NCBI GenBank assembly: GCA_963773055.1
Contig: CAVYZL010000006.1
Span: 1,736,001 to 1,800,000 of the forward strand
From: PALSA-612 sp963773055
Lineage (GTDB): Bacteria; Actinomycetota; Thermoleophilia; Gaiellales; Gaiellaceae
DNA: 64,000 nucleotides
Direction of reading: 5' to 3'
A model generated the notes under the pieces. That model searched no databases, was not told the origin of the DNA, and was given only the letters and a program-made list of their open reading frames with translations. Position numbers and translations under genes: made by a program. How positions within the stretch are numbered: position 1 is the stretch's first letter; each line of letters starts with the position of its first letter. This document shows positions 9,966-18,450 of the stretch, one piece after another.

Positions 9966-10756
9966 GCAGCGAGGCACCTCTCTGCGGCGCGGCGCGCAAG
10001 CACCGCGAGCGCGTGCCGGCGGTAGACAGCCGTCCCGCGCACGTCGTCGATCGGAGACGCTGCCGCCGCAACCGCCCCGCCGACGTCCCCGACCTCGTCG
10101 AGCGGAATCCGGACGAGACCGGGCACGGGCCCGGCAGACCCGAACGCCGCGCGGATCTCGCCCCGCTCGCGATCGACCGCGAGGGCGAGCGAGCACACCG
10201 CGATCACCATCGCGTTCCGCGGCCCCACCTTCATGAACGTCTGCGCGGATCCGGACGGCCGCACGAGCACTGCGGTGATCAGCTCGTCGTCGCGACGGGC
10301 ATTCCGCTTTGGCCCGAGGAGGAAGTCGGGCAGAGCCAGGCGACGGATCCCGGAGATGCTCGCCAGCTCCACCTCTGCGTCCTCGACGAGGAGCGGGGGC
10401 AGCGCATCTCCGGCCGGCGACGCCGTGCCGAGATTCCCGCCGATCGTCCCTCGGTTGCGGATCTGCGGCGAGCCGACGGTCCTCGACGCCTCGGCGAGCG
10501 CCGGGAGCTCGTCGGCGAGCTCACCCCGCTCTGCCTCGGCATAGGTGAGCCCGGCCCCGAGGCGGAGCATGCCGTCGTCTCTCGTCCAGCCCGAGAGCTC
10601 GACGACGTCCCCGAGGTCGAGGATCGCGCGCGGACGGACACGGTCGAAGTTCAGCTCGACCATGACGTCCGTGCCGCCTCGGATCGCGAGCGCGTCCGGC
10701 CGCTCCGCGCGAATCCGAAGCGCCTCGTCGAGCGTTCGCGGCTGGAAGACGTCCAC
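9962..10756 (-). CDS. xdhB: Xanthine dehydrogenase FAD-binding subunit
   Basis: A 264-residue subunit of the CoxM/XdhB FAD family. FAD-binding signatures are AIRGGTDVMVELN near residue 25 and TIGGNLGTASPAGDALPPL near residues 105-120. It completes the three-part dehydrogenase with the two downstream genes and transfers electrons to NAD+ or another acceptor. The GTG start lies nine bases after the transporter permease gene, which ties purine import and oxidation into one transcript. The fused enzyme at 1-2296 lacks such a partner in this window. Confidence 0.93.
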   Translation of the reverse strand: MDVFQPRTLDEALRIRAERPDALAIRGGTDVMVELNFDRVRPRAILDLGDVVELSGWTRDDGMLRLGAGLTYAEAERGELADELPALAEASRTVGSPQIRNRGTIGGNLGTASPAGDALPPLLVEDAEVELASISGIRRLALPDFLLGPKRNARRDDELITAVLVRPSGSAQTFMKVGPRNAMVIAVCSLALAVDRERGEIRAAFGSAGPVPGLVRIPLDEVGDVGGAVAAAASPIDDVRGTAVYRRHALAVLARRAAERCLAA

Positions 10757-10765
10757 GGCGAAGTT

Positions 10766-11737
10766 CTACCGCTCTTCGCGTACGTAGGGCACGCCGAGAG
10801 CGGCAGGCGCTCCGAGCCGTCTCTTCGCGAAGCTCGTCGACACGATCACGAGCACGACGATCGTCATCACGTACGGGAGCGCATTGAGAAACTCAGGCGT
10901 GACGTGCACTTCGTGCGCCTGGAGCGCGAACGGGAGCGCCGCCAGCCCACCGAAGAGATAGGCGCCGACGAGGCAGAGCTCGGCCCGCCAGAAGGCGAAG
11001 ATGACGAGCGCGATCGCGATCCACCCGGCTCCGCCGACGAGGACGTCTCCCGCCGTCCAGCCCGGGGTGATCGACAGGCTGAAGCAGGCTCCGGCGACGC
11101 CCGCAAGCGCGCCTCCGGCGAGGACATGGACGTACCGGTAGAGGTTGACGTTGATGCCCATGGCGTCCGCAGCTGCCGGCGCTTCGCCGACCGCGCGCAC
11201 GTTGAGCCCCCACCGCGTACGCGCGAGGTAGAAGGCGATCCCAGCCGTCAGCGCCCACGATGCGTAGACGAGCGCCGACTGGTTGAAGAGGATCGGCCCG
11301 AGCACCCGCAGATCCTTGAGCCCGAAGACGTTGATGGCGCCGAACTGATGCGCCGGAGGAGAGTCTGCGAGGTGGACCTCGTTCCCGAAGTACGCGGACA
11401 GGCCGAGACCGCCGGCGAAGATCGTCAGCGCGAGCCCCGAGACGATCTGGCTCGCGCGCATCGTGATCGTGAGAAACGCATGGATCGCGGCCATCGCAGC
11501 TCCACCCACGCCCGCGGCCAGGACTGCGAACAGGAGCACCGCCGCATCCGAGCCGTGCACGCGCTGCGTAGCCCAGTAGCCCGTGGCTGCGCCGAACAGC
11601 ATCATCCCCTCGACGCCGAGGTTGAGGACTCCGGAGCGTTCGGCGAGCAGCTCTCCGAGCGCCGCATACAGGAGCGGCGTGCCGTACTGCACGGCCTGCG
11701 CGAGCACGACGACGAGCAGTGCATTGTTCACGCTCAT
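10766..11737 (-). CDS. BMP-type ABC transporter permease (NupQ/YufQ-like)
   Basis: A 323-residue polytopic permease of the branched-chain-amino-acid-like type used by BMP/nucleoside ABC importers. The motif ERSGVLNLGVEGMMLFGA near residue 33 is characteristic, and eight to ten hydrophobic segments follow. It pairs with the second permease directly upstream; the two overlap as ATGA at 11734-11737. The family imports guanosine, other nucleosides or purines. Placement just before xanthine dehydrogenase supports a purine or nucleoside cargo. Substrate identity is inference. Confidence 0.92.
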   Translation of the reverse strand: MSVNNALLVVVLAQAVQYGTPLLYAALGELLAERSGVLNLGVEGMMLFGAATGYWATQRVHGSDAAVLLFAVLAAGVGGAAMAAIHAFLTITMRASQIVSGLALTIFAGGLGLSAYFGNEVHLADSPPAHQFGAINVFGLKDLRVLGPILFNQSALVYASWALTAGIAFYLARTRWGLNVRAVGEAPAAADAMGINVNLYRYVHVLAGGALAGVAGACFSLSITPGWTAGDVLVGGAGWIAIALVIFAFWRAELCLVGAYLFGGLAALPFALQAHEVHVTPEFLNALPYVMTIVVLVIVSTSFAKRRLGAPAALGVPYVREER

Positions 11738-12861
11738 CCTGCGGGCTCCGGCGTGGCTGCTTCGCCTCGAGCATGGCGCGTGAAACGCAGGCGGTAGCGA
11801 ATGAACAGCTCTCCGCCGAGAGCACAGAAGAGGATGATCCCCTGCATCACGCCGACGAGCCCCGACGGGAAGTCAGGCCCCTGGAGGAACGAGCCCGCGT
11901 TCAGCAGCCCGCCGATCAGGACTGCGACGACGCACACGGCGAAGGGGTTGTAGCGGGCCAGGGCGGCGACGACGATCCCCGTGTAGCCGAATGCCGCAGC
12001 CTGGAGGCCGCTCGGGCTGCCGTCGAGCGTGTGCGCGAACTCCCCGATCTGACTCGCTCCGCCGAGCCCGGCGACCGCACCCGACAACGCCATGACCGCG
12101 AGGATCTTCTGCCGGGTCCGCATCCCCGCATACCGCGCGGCGCGCGGCGAGTCGGCGATCACGCTCACCTCGAAGCCGAAGCGCGTGCGCGAGTAGAGGA
12201 TCCAGATCACCGTCGCGGCGGCGAGCCCGATCAGGAATCCGAGCGGCACGACGACCGACGAGCCGAACGCGTACCAGTTCGATGCGTCAGGCATCGGCTT
12301 CCCCTGCGGAAAGGACCGCGCCTGGAGCGAAGAGGTGTCGCGCCAGTAGGACGAGCTATCGAAGATGAGGTACGTGAGCAGGTAGCCCGCGACGTAGTTG
12401 AGCATCAGCGAGGTGATGATCTCGTTCGTGTTCGCGAACGCCCGTAGGACGCCGGGAATCAGCCCCCAGAGGCCACCGAGCAGGCCAGCCGCGACACACA
12501 TCGAGACGACGTAGAGCGGCGTCGAGACGACGCCGTGGTCGCCGAGCTTCAGCGCGATCCACGCGGCGCCGACCGCGCCGAGATAGAGCTGACCTTCGGC
12601 GCCGATATTGAACAGCTGCATCCGGAACGCGGCGGCGGCCGCAAGACCTGTGAACAGGATCGGCGTCGCCGAGACGAGCGTGTAGGTCAGCGCGCCGTGG
12701 CCCGTGAAGCCGGCGTCCACGATGTCGTGGAACGTCGACCCTGGGTCGTGGCCGGTCGCCGCGAGGACGACCGCCATGATCCCGAACGCGACCGCGAGCG
12801 AGCCCAGCGGAACCGCGACGGACAACCACCACGGCTGCTCGAGCCTGCGCTCGAGCCTCAC
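11734..12861 (-). CDS. BMP-type ABC transporter permease (NupP/YufP-like)
   Basis: A 375-residue polytopic membrane permease, first of two in the importer. Family features are the N-terminal helix followed by the FNIGAEGQLYLGAVGAAW region near residue 85, equivalent to the NLGVEG motif of its partner, and repeated hydrophobic helices to the C-terminus. The GTG at 12859-12861 overlaps the ATPase stop, and its stop overlaps the partner permease start. It acts in the cytoplasmic membrane with the double ATPase and the secreted binding protein. Confidence 0.92.
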   Translation of the reverse strand: MRLERRLEQPWWLSVAVPLGSLAVAFGIMAVVLAATGHDPGSTFHDIVDAGFTGHGALTYTLVSATPILFTGLAAAAAFRMQLFNIGAEGQLYLGAVGAAWIALKLGDHGVVSTPLYVVSMCVAAGLLGGLWGLIPGVLRAFANTNEIITSLMLNYVAGYLLTYLIFDSSSYWRDTSSLQARSFPQGKPMPDASNWYAFGSSVVVPLGFLIGLAAATVIWILYSRTRFGFEVSVIADSPRAARYAGMRTRQKILAVMALSGAVAGLGGASQIGEFAHTLDGSPSGLQAAAFGYTGIVVAALARYNPFAVCVVAVLIGGLLNAGSFLQGPDFPSGLVGVMQGIILFCALGGELFIRYRLRFTRHARGEAATPEPAG

Positions 12862-14366
12862 GCGTCTGCCCGCCCGCCGGCCATGAGGTAGCCGAGCTCC
12901 TCGACCGTCGCCGAAGCGGCCGCCACCTCGCCGACGACGCGCCCTTCGTACATGACCACGAGCCGGTCGGCAAGAGCAAGCGCCTCGTCGAGGTCTTCGC
13001 TGACGAGCAGGACGGCCACACCGTCGGCCGCCGCCTGCCAGAGATAGGCGTGCACGGTCTCGATGGCGCCCACGTCCAGCCCGCGCGTCGGCTGCGCGGC
13101 GATCAGCACCTTCGGATCGCCGTCGAACTCGCGGCCGAGCACCAGCTTCTGGAGGTTGCCGCCGGAGAGGTTCCGTGCCGGCGTGTCTGGCCCGGGGGCC
13201 TTGACGTCGTACCGTTTCATCAGCGAGCGTGCGTGCTCCTTGATCCGCCCGAGCGCGAGGAACGGGCCGCGCGAGGCGGGCGAGGAGCGGTACGACTTCA
13301 GGACGGCGTTCCGCGAGATGCTGATCGAGGGCGCTAGCCCGGTTCCAAGCCGATCCTCGGGAACATGCGCGACGCCCGCCGCGATCGCCTGGCGGGGATC
13401 CCCGCGCCGCAGAGTCCGCTCGCCTACGCGAATCGTCCCGGCCGACGGCGCCCGCATCCCCGAGATCGCCTCCGCTAGCTCTCGCTGGCCGTTGCCGGCT
13501 ACCCCGACGATCGCCACGATCTCGCCGGCATGGACGCGGAGCGAGACATGGCTGAGCGCCTCGCCGCCGCGATCGTCATCCGCCGACAGGTCTTCGACCG
13601 AGAGCGCCACGTCATCGCGATGGGGCGCCGAGCGCTCGTGCCTCGCAGCAGCATCCACCTCGTGCCCGACCATGAGCGCGGCGAGAGACCGGGGCGTCGC
13701 GGACACGGTGTCGACCGTCGTCACCGTCTTGCCGCCACGAAGCACCGTCACCCGATCCGCGACCGCCATCACCTCGTGGAGCTTGTGTGAGATGAAGATC
13801 ACCGTCTTGCCGTCGGCCGCCATCGCGCGCAGCGTTTCGAACAGCGCGTCCGCCTCATGCGGCGTGAGCACCGCGGTCGGCTCGTCCAGGATCAGGATCC
13901 GCGCCTCGCGGTAGAGCGCCTTCAGGATCTCCACCCGCTGCTGCTCGCCGACGGACAGCTGCCAGATCCGCGCCGTCGGATCGACGCCGAGCCCGTAGCG
14001 GCCGCAGAGACCCGCGACGGCGCTCTCGATCCTTCCGTGACGGACGAGCATCGACCTGCCCTCTGCCCGGTGATCGCCGAGAACGACGTTCTCGGCCACG
14101 GTGAACGGCGCAACGAGCCGGAAGTGCTGGTGCACCATGCAGATCCCCGCGACGAGGGCGTCTCGCGGGGACTGAAACTGCACAGGCTCGCCGTAGAGCT
14201 CGATGCTCCCCTCATCCGGGCGATAGAGGCCTGTGAGGATGTTCGACAGGGTTGTCTTCCCGGCGCCGTTCTCTCCGAGGAGCGCGTGCACCTCACCGGC
14301 GGCGGCTTCGAAGGTCACGTCGTCGTTCGCGACCACGCCGGGGAACCGCTTGCAGATTCCGACCAT
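12858..14366 (-). CDS. BMP-type ABC transporter ATP-binding protein (double ATPase)
   Basis: A 502-residue tandem ABC ATPase energising the importer. The first half has Walker A GENGAGKTT near residue 35, signature LSVGEQQRVEILKAL and Walker B ILILDEPTAVL. The second half has a degenerate Walker A GVAGNGQRE and signature LSGGNLQKLVLGRE, as in sugar/nucleoside importers of this class. The ATG at 14364-14366 gives the usual family length; a GTG at 14420 in the same frame would add 18 residues encoded by a hairpin. The frame is open into the binding-protein gene only because of that gene's frameshift. Confidence 0.92.
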   Translation of the reverse strand: MVGICKRFPGVVANDDVTFEAAAGEVHALLGENGAGKTTLSNILTGLYRPDEGSIELYGEPVQFQSPRDALVAGICMVHQHFRLVAPFTVAENVVLGDHRAEGRSMLVRHGRIESAVAGLCGRYGLGVDPTARIWQLSVGEQQRVEILKALYREARILILDEPTAVLTPHEADALFETLRAMAADGKTVIFISHKLHEVMAVADRVTVLRGGKTVTTVDTVSATPRSLAALMVGHEVDAAARHERSAPHRDDVALSVEDLSADDDRGGEALSHVSLRVHAGEIVAIVGVAGNGQRELAEAISGMRAPSAGTIRVGERTLRRGDPRQAIAAGVAHVPEDRLGTGLAPSISISRNAVLKSYRSSPASRGPFLALGRIKEHARSLMKRYDVKAPGPDTPARNLSGGNLQKLVLGREFDGDPKVLIAAQPTRGLDVGAIETVHAYLWQAAADGVAVLLVSEDLDEALALADRLVVMYEGRVVGEVAAASATVEELGYLMAGGRADA

Positions 14367-14384
14367 GCGGACGGCCGGAGGAGG

Positions 14385-14411
14385 AGAGGCGCCGGAGGGA
14401 CCGGCGCCTCT
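14385..14411 (-). promoter_or_regulatory. Perfect 11-bp inverted repeat between binding-protein and ATPase genes
   Basis: An 11-bp perfect stem (AGAGGCGCCGG and its complement) with a 5-base loop lies in the 86-base gap between the binding-protein stop and the ATPase start. No T-run follows it in the transcribed direction. Importer operons often use such a hairpin to protect the abundant binding-protein mRNA or to lower downstream expression. That role is inference. Confidence 0.6.
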
Positions 14412-14452
14412 TTCTCTCACGTCACCGAGCGGGGCAGCTTCCCCCACCGGGC

Positions 14453-15575
14453 TCAACCAGGAGGCTGGACCGAGGAGACTTTCCCGATCACGCCCTTGAC
14501 GAGCCACTGCATCGAGTAGAGGTCGGGCAGCACCTTGAGCTTCTTGCCCTTCGGCACCATCAGCTTGCCCTTCTGGTCGTACAGCGGGCCCTGGAAGACG
14601 CTGAACTTGCCGGACATGATCGCCTTGCGCTTCGCAGCGATCGCGGCCTTCGTCTTCGCCGACACCTTCGGCCCGTACGGTGCGATGCTCGTGAAGCCGT
14701 CGTTCATCGTGCCGTAGTAGAAGCCGGGCTTCCAGGTGCCGTTGATCGCCGCCTTGACGCGTCGGAGGTAGTACGGGCCCCAGTTGTAGACCGCCGCCGT
14801 CAGCCACTGCTTCGGAGCCGACGTCTGCGCGTTCGAGTCGTAGCCCGCCCAGGGGATCGCCGTGCTTCTCCGCGTAGACGCCCGTCGCGTCGCTGTCGAC
14901 GTTCTGGCCGAGCACGTCGACGCCGGACTTGACGAGGTTCTCAGCCGCTTGCGTCTCCTTCGGCGGCGAGTACCACGCGTTCGTCCAGATCAGCTTCACC
15001 CTCGCGCCGGGGTGCGTGGCCTGGGCGCCGAGGGTGAACGCGTTGATGTGGCGGACCACCTCAGGCGTGCCGAACGGTGCGGTGTAGCCGATCAGCCCCT
15101 TCTTGCTCGCGGCGCCGGCCGCCATCCCGGACAGGTAGATCGTGTCCTCGCCTGCCCCGAAGTACTGAGACTGGTTCTTCTTGATCTGCGTGCCCGTCGC
15201 CTCCTCGAACTTGACGTCCGGGTACTTGGCGTACAGCTGCCCGTTGACGCCGTTCGAGAAGTTGCCGAACGAGCAGCCGAAGATCATCTTGTAGCCGTCG
15301 CGGACGAGGCCGGCGACGACCTGCGGGATCTGCGCGTTCGAGAAGATGTTCTCCTTGTACGTCGTCTGGACCCGCGAGCCCAGCTTCTTCATCACGTACA
15401 GCCGCCCCGCGTCGTGTGCCTGCGACCAGCCGTGGTCGTTGTGCGGGCCCGGATAGATCCACGCAACCTTGTATGGATCGGCATTCCTGCTCGAACCGGC
15501 GGCGGAGGCGAAGATCATCCCCAGCGCCGCTACGCCGACCACGAGCGTCCAGACCGCGATGCGCTTCCTGTGCAT
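14453..15575 (-). CDS. BMP-family substrate-binding protein of the ABC importer, one frameshift
   Basis: Periplasmic or surface binding protein of the basic-membrane-protein (Med/BMP) family, about 373 residues after repair. It has an N-terminal signal peptide (RKR then a hydrophobic stretch to about residue 25) but no lipobox cysteine. Family features are WIYPGPHNDHGWSQAHDAG near residue 40, GCSFGNFSNG near 95 and the ribose-like fold continuing to GVIGKVSSVQPPG. The ATG at 15575 has GGGAGGGTGAGC just upstream. One extra base near 14857 shifts the frame after AEKHG; the correct frame continues IPWAGYDSN. It is first gene of the import-oxidation operon. The likely ligand is a purine or nucleoside, by context. 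Confidence 0.9.
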
Positions 15576-15610
15576 GCTCACCCTCCCGTCGGCCACCAAA
15601 TAGAGGTCCG

Positions 15611-15616
15611 ACTATA
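15611..15616 (-). promoter_or_regulatory. Candidate -10 element of the importer-xanthine dehydrogenase operon
   Basis: On the minus strand the bases read TATAGT, a five-of-six match to the bacterial -10 box, 35 bases before the binding-protein ATG and with a Shine-Dalgarno in between. No good -35 was recognised. The divergent deaminase gene starts within about 30-70 bases, so both directions are served by this short region. Confidence 0.45.
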
Positions 15617-15642
15617 TGCCAGTAGTAGGGTCGGAAGCGAGG

Positions 15643-16981
15643 GTGCGACGGCTACTGAAAAACGGGTGGGTCGTGACGATGGACGACGCCGGATCCGAGC
15701 ATCCGGACGGGTGGGTGCTCGTCGAGGACGGGGTCGTTGCAGAGGTCGGCAACGGCGAGCCGCCGGCGGCGGACGAGGTCGACGATCTCGGCGGCGCCGT
15801 CGTCACGCCGGGCCTCGTCAACACCCACCACCACCTGTTCCAGACGCTCACGCGGGCACGAGCGCAGGAGGCGGATCTCTTCACCTGGCTCCGCGAGCTC
15901 TATCCGCTCTGGGCGAGGCTCGACGCCGAGGCCGAGTACGCCGCCGCGCGCACGGGCATCGCGGAGCTCGCGCTCTCCGGCTGCTCGACCGTCTTCGACC
16001 ACCACTACGTCTTCCCGCGCGGGCAGGACGGCGTGCTCGAGGCCGAGGTGCAGGCGGCGTCGGAGCTCGGCGTCCGCATCGTCGCCTCCCGAGGATCGAT
16101 GGATCTCGGCGAGTCGGACGGAGGCCTGCCGCCGGACTCGGTCGTCGAGGAGCTCGACGCCGTGCTCGCGGACACCGAGCGGCTCGCGACGACGGTGCAC
16201 GACGCGGGAGCAGGCGCGATGGTGCAGATCGCGGTGGCGCCTTGCTCGCCGTTTTCCGTCACGAAGCGGCTGATGACCGAGTCGGCGGATCTGGCGCGTC
16301 GCCACGGCCTCCGACTGCACACGCATCTCGCGGAGACGGTGGAGGAGGATGCCTACTGCCGCGAACTGTTCGGCTGCACGCCCGTCGAGTACCTGGAGGA
16401 GCTCGGCTGGACGGCCTCGGACGTCTGGTGCGCGCATTGCGTCCATCTCTCCGACGCGGACGTCGCACAGTTCGGGCGGGAGGGAATCGGCGTCGCGCAC
16501 TGCCCGACCTCGAACCTCCGGCTCGGGGCAGGAGTCGCGCCGGTCCGCGCGCTCCTCGACGCCGGGGCGCCCGTCGGGCTCGGCGTCGACGGATCCGCGT
16601 CGAACGAGCGCTCTGACCTGCTCTTCGACGTCAAGCAGGCGCTGCTCGTCGCGCGCGGCCGCGGTGGTCCCGCGGCGTTGACCTGCCGGGAAGCGCTTCG
16701 CATCGGAACACGAGGCGGCGCCGACGTGCTCGGCCGCACGGACATCGGCTCGATCGAGCCCGGCAAGTGCGCCGATCTCGCGATCTGGCGGACGGACGGG
16801 CTCGAGCTCGGAGGAGCCGAGGATCCCGTCGCCGGGCTCGTGCTGTCGGCGCCGCATCGGGTCGACCGGTTGATCGTCGGCGGCGACGACGTCGTCCGTG
16901 ACGGCCACCTCGTGCAACGCGGACGAGGACGAGATCGCTCGCGAGCACCGTCTCCAGGCACAGAGGCTGACGCCGGCGTGA
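15643..16981 (+). CDS. 8-oxoguanine deaminase-like amidohydrolase, one frameshift near its C-terminus
   Basis: About 445 residues of the TrzN/AtzA/8-oxoguanine deaminase branch of amidohydrolases, which would release ammonia and form urate from 8-oxoguanine. Metal ligands are in NTHHHLFQTL near residue 55, HTHLAETVEED near 225, HCVHLSD and GVDGSASNE near 310. The GTG at 15643 gives the usual short N-terminus; an in-frame ATG at 15616 would overlap the opposing -10 box. One extra base at about 16914 hides the true C-terminus: in the other frame the protein ends NADEDEIAREHRLQAQRL plus a few residues, with TGA at 16979-16981 overlapping the SDR start. The apparent deaminase-SDR fusion is therefore an artefact. 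Confidence 0.85.
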
Positions 16982-17721
16982 CGCGCGCAGCCGTCGTCAC
17001 CGGCGTCAGCCGGCGAAACGGGATCGGCTTCGCCGTTGCTCGACGGCTGCTCGAGGCCGGAAACGGTGTGCTCGTTCACTCGTGGGCGGCCGAGGACGAG
17101 CGCCCGGATCCCGGTGGGCTGGAGGCGGTGCTCGCCGAGCTCGAGCAGGTCGGCGGCCCGGTTGCGCACATCGACGCGGACTTCGAGGATCCCGAGGCGC
17201 CCGCGAGGGTGATGGAAGCCGCGCGGGAGGCTCTGACCCATGTCGACATCCTCGTCGTCAACCACACGCTGAGCCGGCTCGGCGCCCTCGATGAGCTCAC
17301 GGCCAAAGACATCGACGCCCACCTGCAGGTGAACGTTCGCGCCTCGCTGTTGCTCGTGAAGGACTTCGCCGCGCAGCACGATGGACGTCCTGGCGGCCGG
17401 GTTGTCCTGCTGACGTCCGGACAGCATCTGGGGCCGATGTGGTCGGAAGTTGCGTACGCAGCGTCAAAAGGAGCCTTGCACCAGATCACGAGGACGCTTT
17501 CCGACACGCTCATCGGCCGAGGGATCACGGTCAACGCGGTCAATCCCGGCCCGACCGATACCGGTTGGGCCGCCGGGTTGGATGCGAGCCGGTTCCCGCT
17601 CGGCCGCTGGGGGCAGCCCGACGACGCTGCTCGCCTGATTGCCTGGCTCTGCTCCGACGAAGGGGAGTGGGTCACGGGCCAGGTGATCGACTCGGAAGGC
17701 GGCTTTCGTCGCTGGGGCTGA
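16978..17721 (+). CDS. Short-chain dehydrogenase/reductase
   Basis: A 247-residue SDR with a Rossmann start (AAVVTGVSRRNGIGFAVA), the catalytic Ser in LLTSGQH and the YAASK catalytic Tyr-Lys pair near residue 160, then VNAVNPGPTDTGW. The GTG overlaps the deaminase TGA once that gene's frameshift is corrected. It sits between purine deamination and urate-ring-opening genes. SDRs are not a recognised step of that route, so the substrate is unknown; it may act on an aldehyde or keto product or be a passenger gene. Confidence 0.88.
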   Translation: MTRAAVVTGVSRRNGIGFAVARRLLEAGNGVLVHSWAAEDERPDPGGLEAVLAELEQVGGPVAHIDADFEDPEAPARVMEAAREALTHVDILVVNHTLSRLGALDELTAKDIDAHLQVNVRASLLLVKDFAAQHDGRPGGRVVLLTSGQHLGPMWSEVAYAASKGALHQITRTLSDTLIGRGITVNAVNPGPTDTGWAAGLDASRFPLGRWGQPDDAARLIAWLCSDEGEWVTGQVIDSEGGFRRWG

Positions 17722-17739
17722 CGTGAGATCCTCCGTCAC

Positions 17740-18033
17740 GTGATCTCCACGCACGTCCTCGACACGGAACGCGGCGAGCCGGCGGCCGGGATCATCGTCG
17801 AGCTCTTCCGCGGCGACACGCTGCTGATGGCCGCGCAGACCGATGCCGACGGCCGGGTGACCGAGCTCGCGCCGGACGGGATCGAAGAGGGGACCTACCG
17901 GCTCGTCTTCCATCCGCCGTCGACGTTCTTCCGCCGCGTCGAGCTCGAGGTCGCGATCGACGATCCCGACCGCCACTACCACGTGCCGCTTCTCGTCTCG
18001 CCGTACGCGTGCGCGAGCTACCGCGGAAGCTGA
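17740..18033 (+). CDS. uraH: 5-hydroxyisourate hydrolase
   Basis: A 97-residue transthyretin-like protein that hydrolyses 5-hydroxyisourate to OHCU. The C-terminal signature YRGS and the preceding YHVPLLVSPYAC region, together with the N-terminal STHVLDTERGEPA, are diagnostic; His in THVLD and the terminal region form the active site. The start is GTG, 18 bases after the SDR stop. Its 3' end overlaps the decarboxylase start by 25 bases. It works directly after PuuD and before the OHCU decarboxylase. Confidence 0.96.
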   Translation: MISTHVLDTERGEPAAGIIVELFRGDTLLMAAQTDADGRVTELAPDGIEEGTYRLVFHPPSTFFRRVELEVAIDDPDRHYHVPLLVSPYACASYRGS

Positions 18034-18450
18034 CGGTCGAGGAGCTCGCCGAGCTCTTCGAAGGACAGACGAGACTCGTCGAGCGGCTCGCAGAGATCGA
18101 CGACCCGTTCGGCCACGCTGACTCCGCGATCGCAGAGCTGACGGAGGCGGAGAAGCTCGAGGCGCTCGCAGCGCATCCCGCGATCGGCCAGCGAACCGGG
18201 CTCTCGGCGCGAAGCACGGCCGAGCAAGGGTCGGACGACGATCCGGAGGTGCTGGCCCAGCTCGCCGAGCTGAACGAGCGCTTACGAGAGGAGGTTCGGC
18301 TTCCGCTTCGTCGTCTTCGTCAACGGCCGGCCTCGACGCGACATCATCCCGGTGCTCCAGGAACGTCTCGACCGACCACGTGACTTGGAGCTCGACAGGG
18401 CGATGGCAGAGCTCGTTGCGATCGCTGCCGACCGCTGGAGGCACGGATGA
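18009..18450 (+). CDS. uraD: OHCU decarboxylase, one frameshift
   Basis: Decarboxylates 2-oxo-4-hydroxy-4-carboxy-5-ureidoimidazoline to S-allantoin. The family signature LEALAAHPAIGQR carries the catalytic His near residue 58, followed by the conserved Glu-rich helix. A one-base insertion at about 18282 (an extra T in CGCTTACG) shifts the frame; in the restored frame the protein continues NERYERRFGFRFVVFVNGR and ends at the TGA at 18448-18450, which overlaps the puuD ATG. The restored length is about 146 residues, slightly shorter than usual at the N-terminus. The GTG start at 18009 is the best available. Confidence 0.88.

Noticed and set aside
10013..11797. A 594-codon plus-strand frame over the xanthine dehydrogenase and permease genes
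   Set aside because: Shadow of three clearly conserved minus-strand genes; no recognisable domain.
15616..17721. A 701-residue deaminase-dehydrogenase fusion protein
   Set aside because: An extra base near 16914 joins two genes; in the corrected frame the deaminase ends in a TGA overlapping the SDR GTG.
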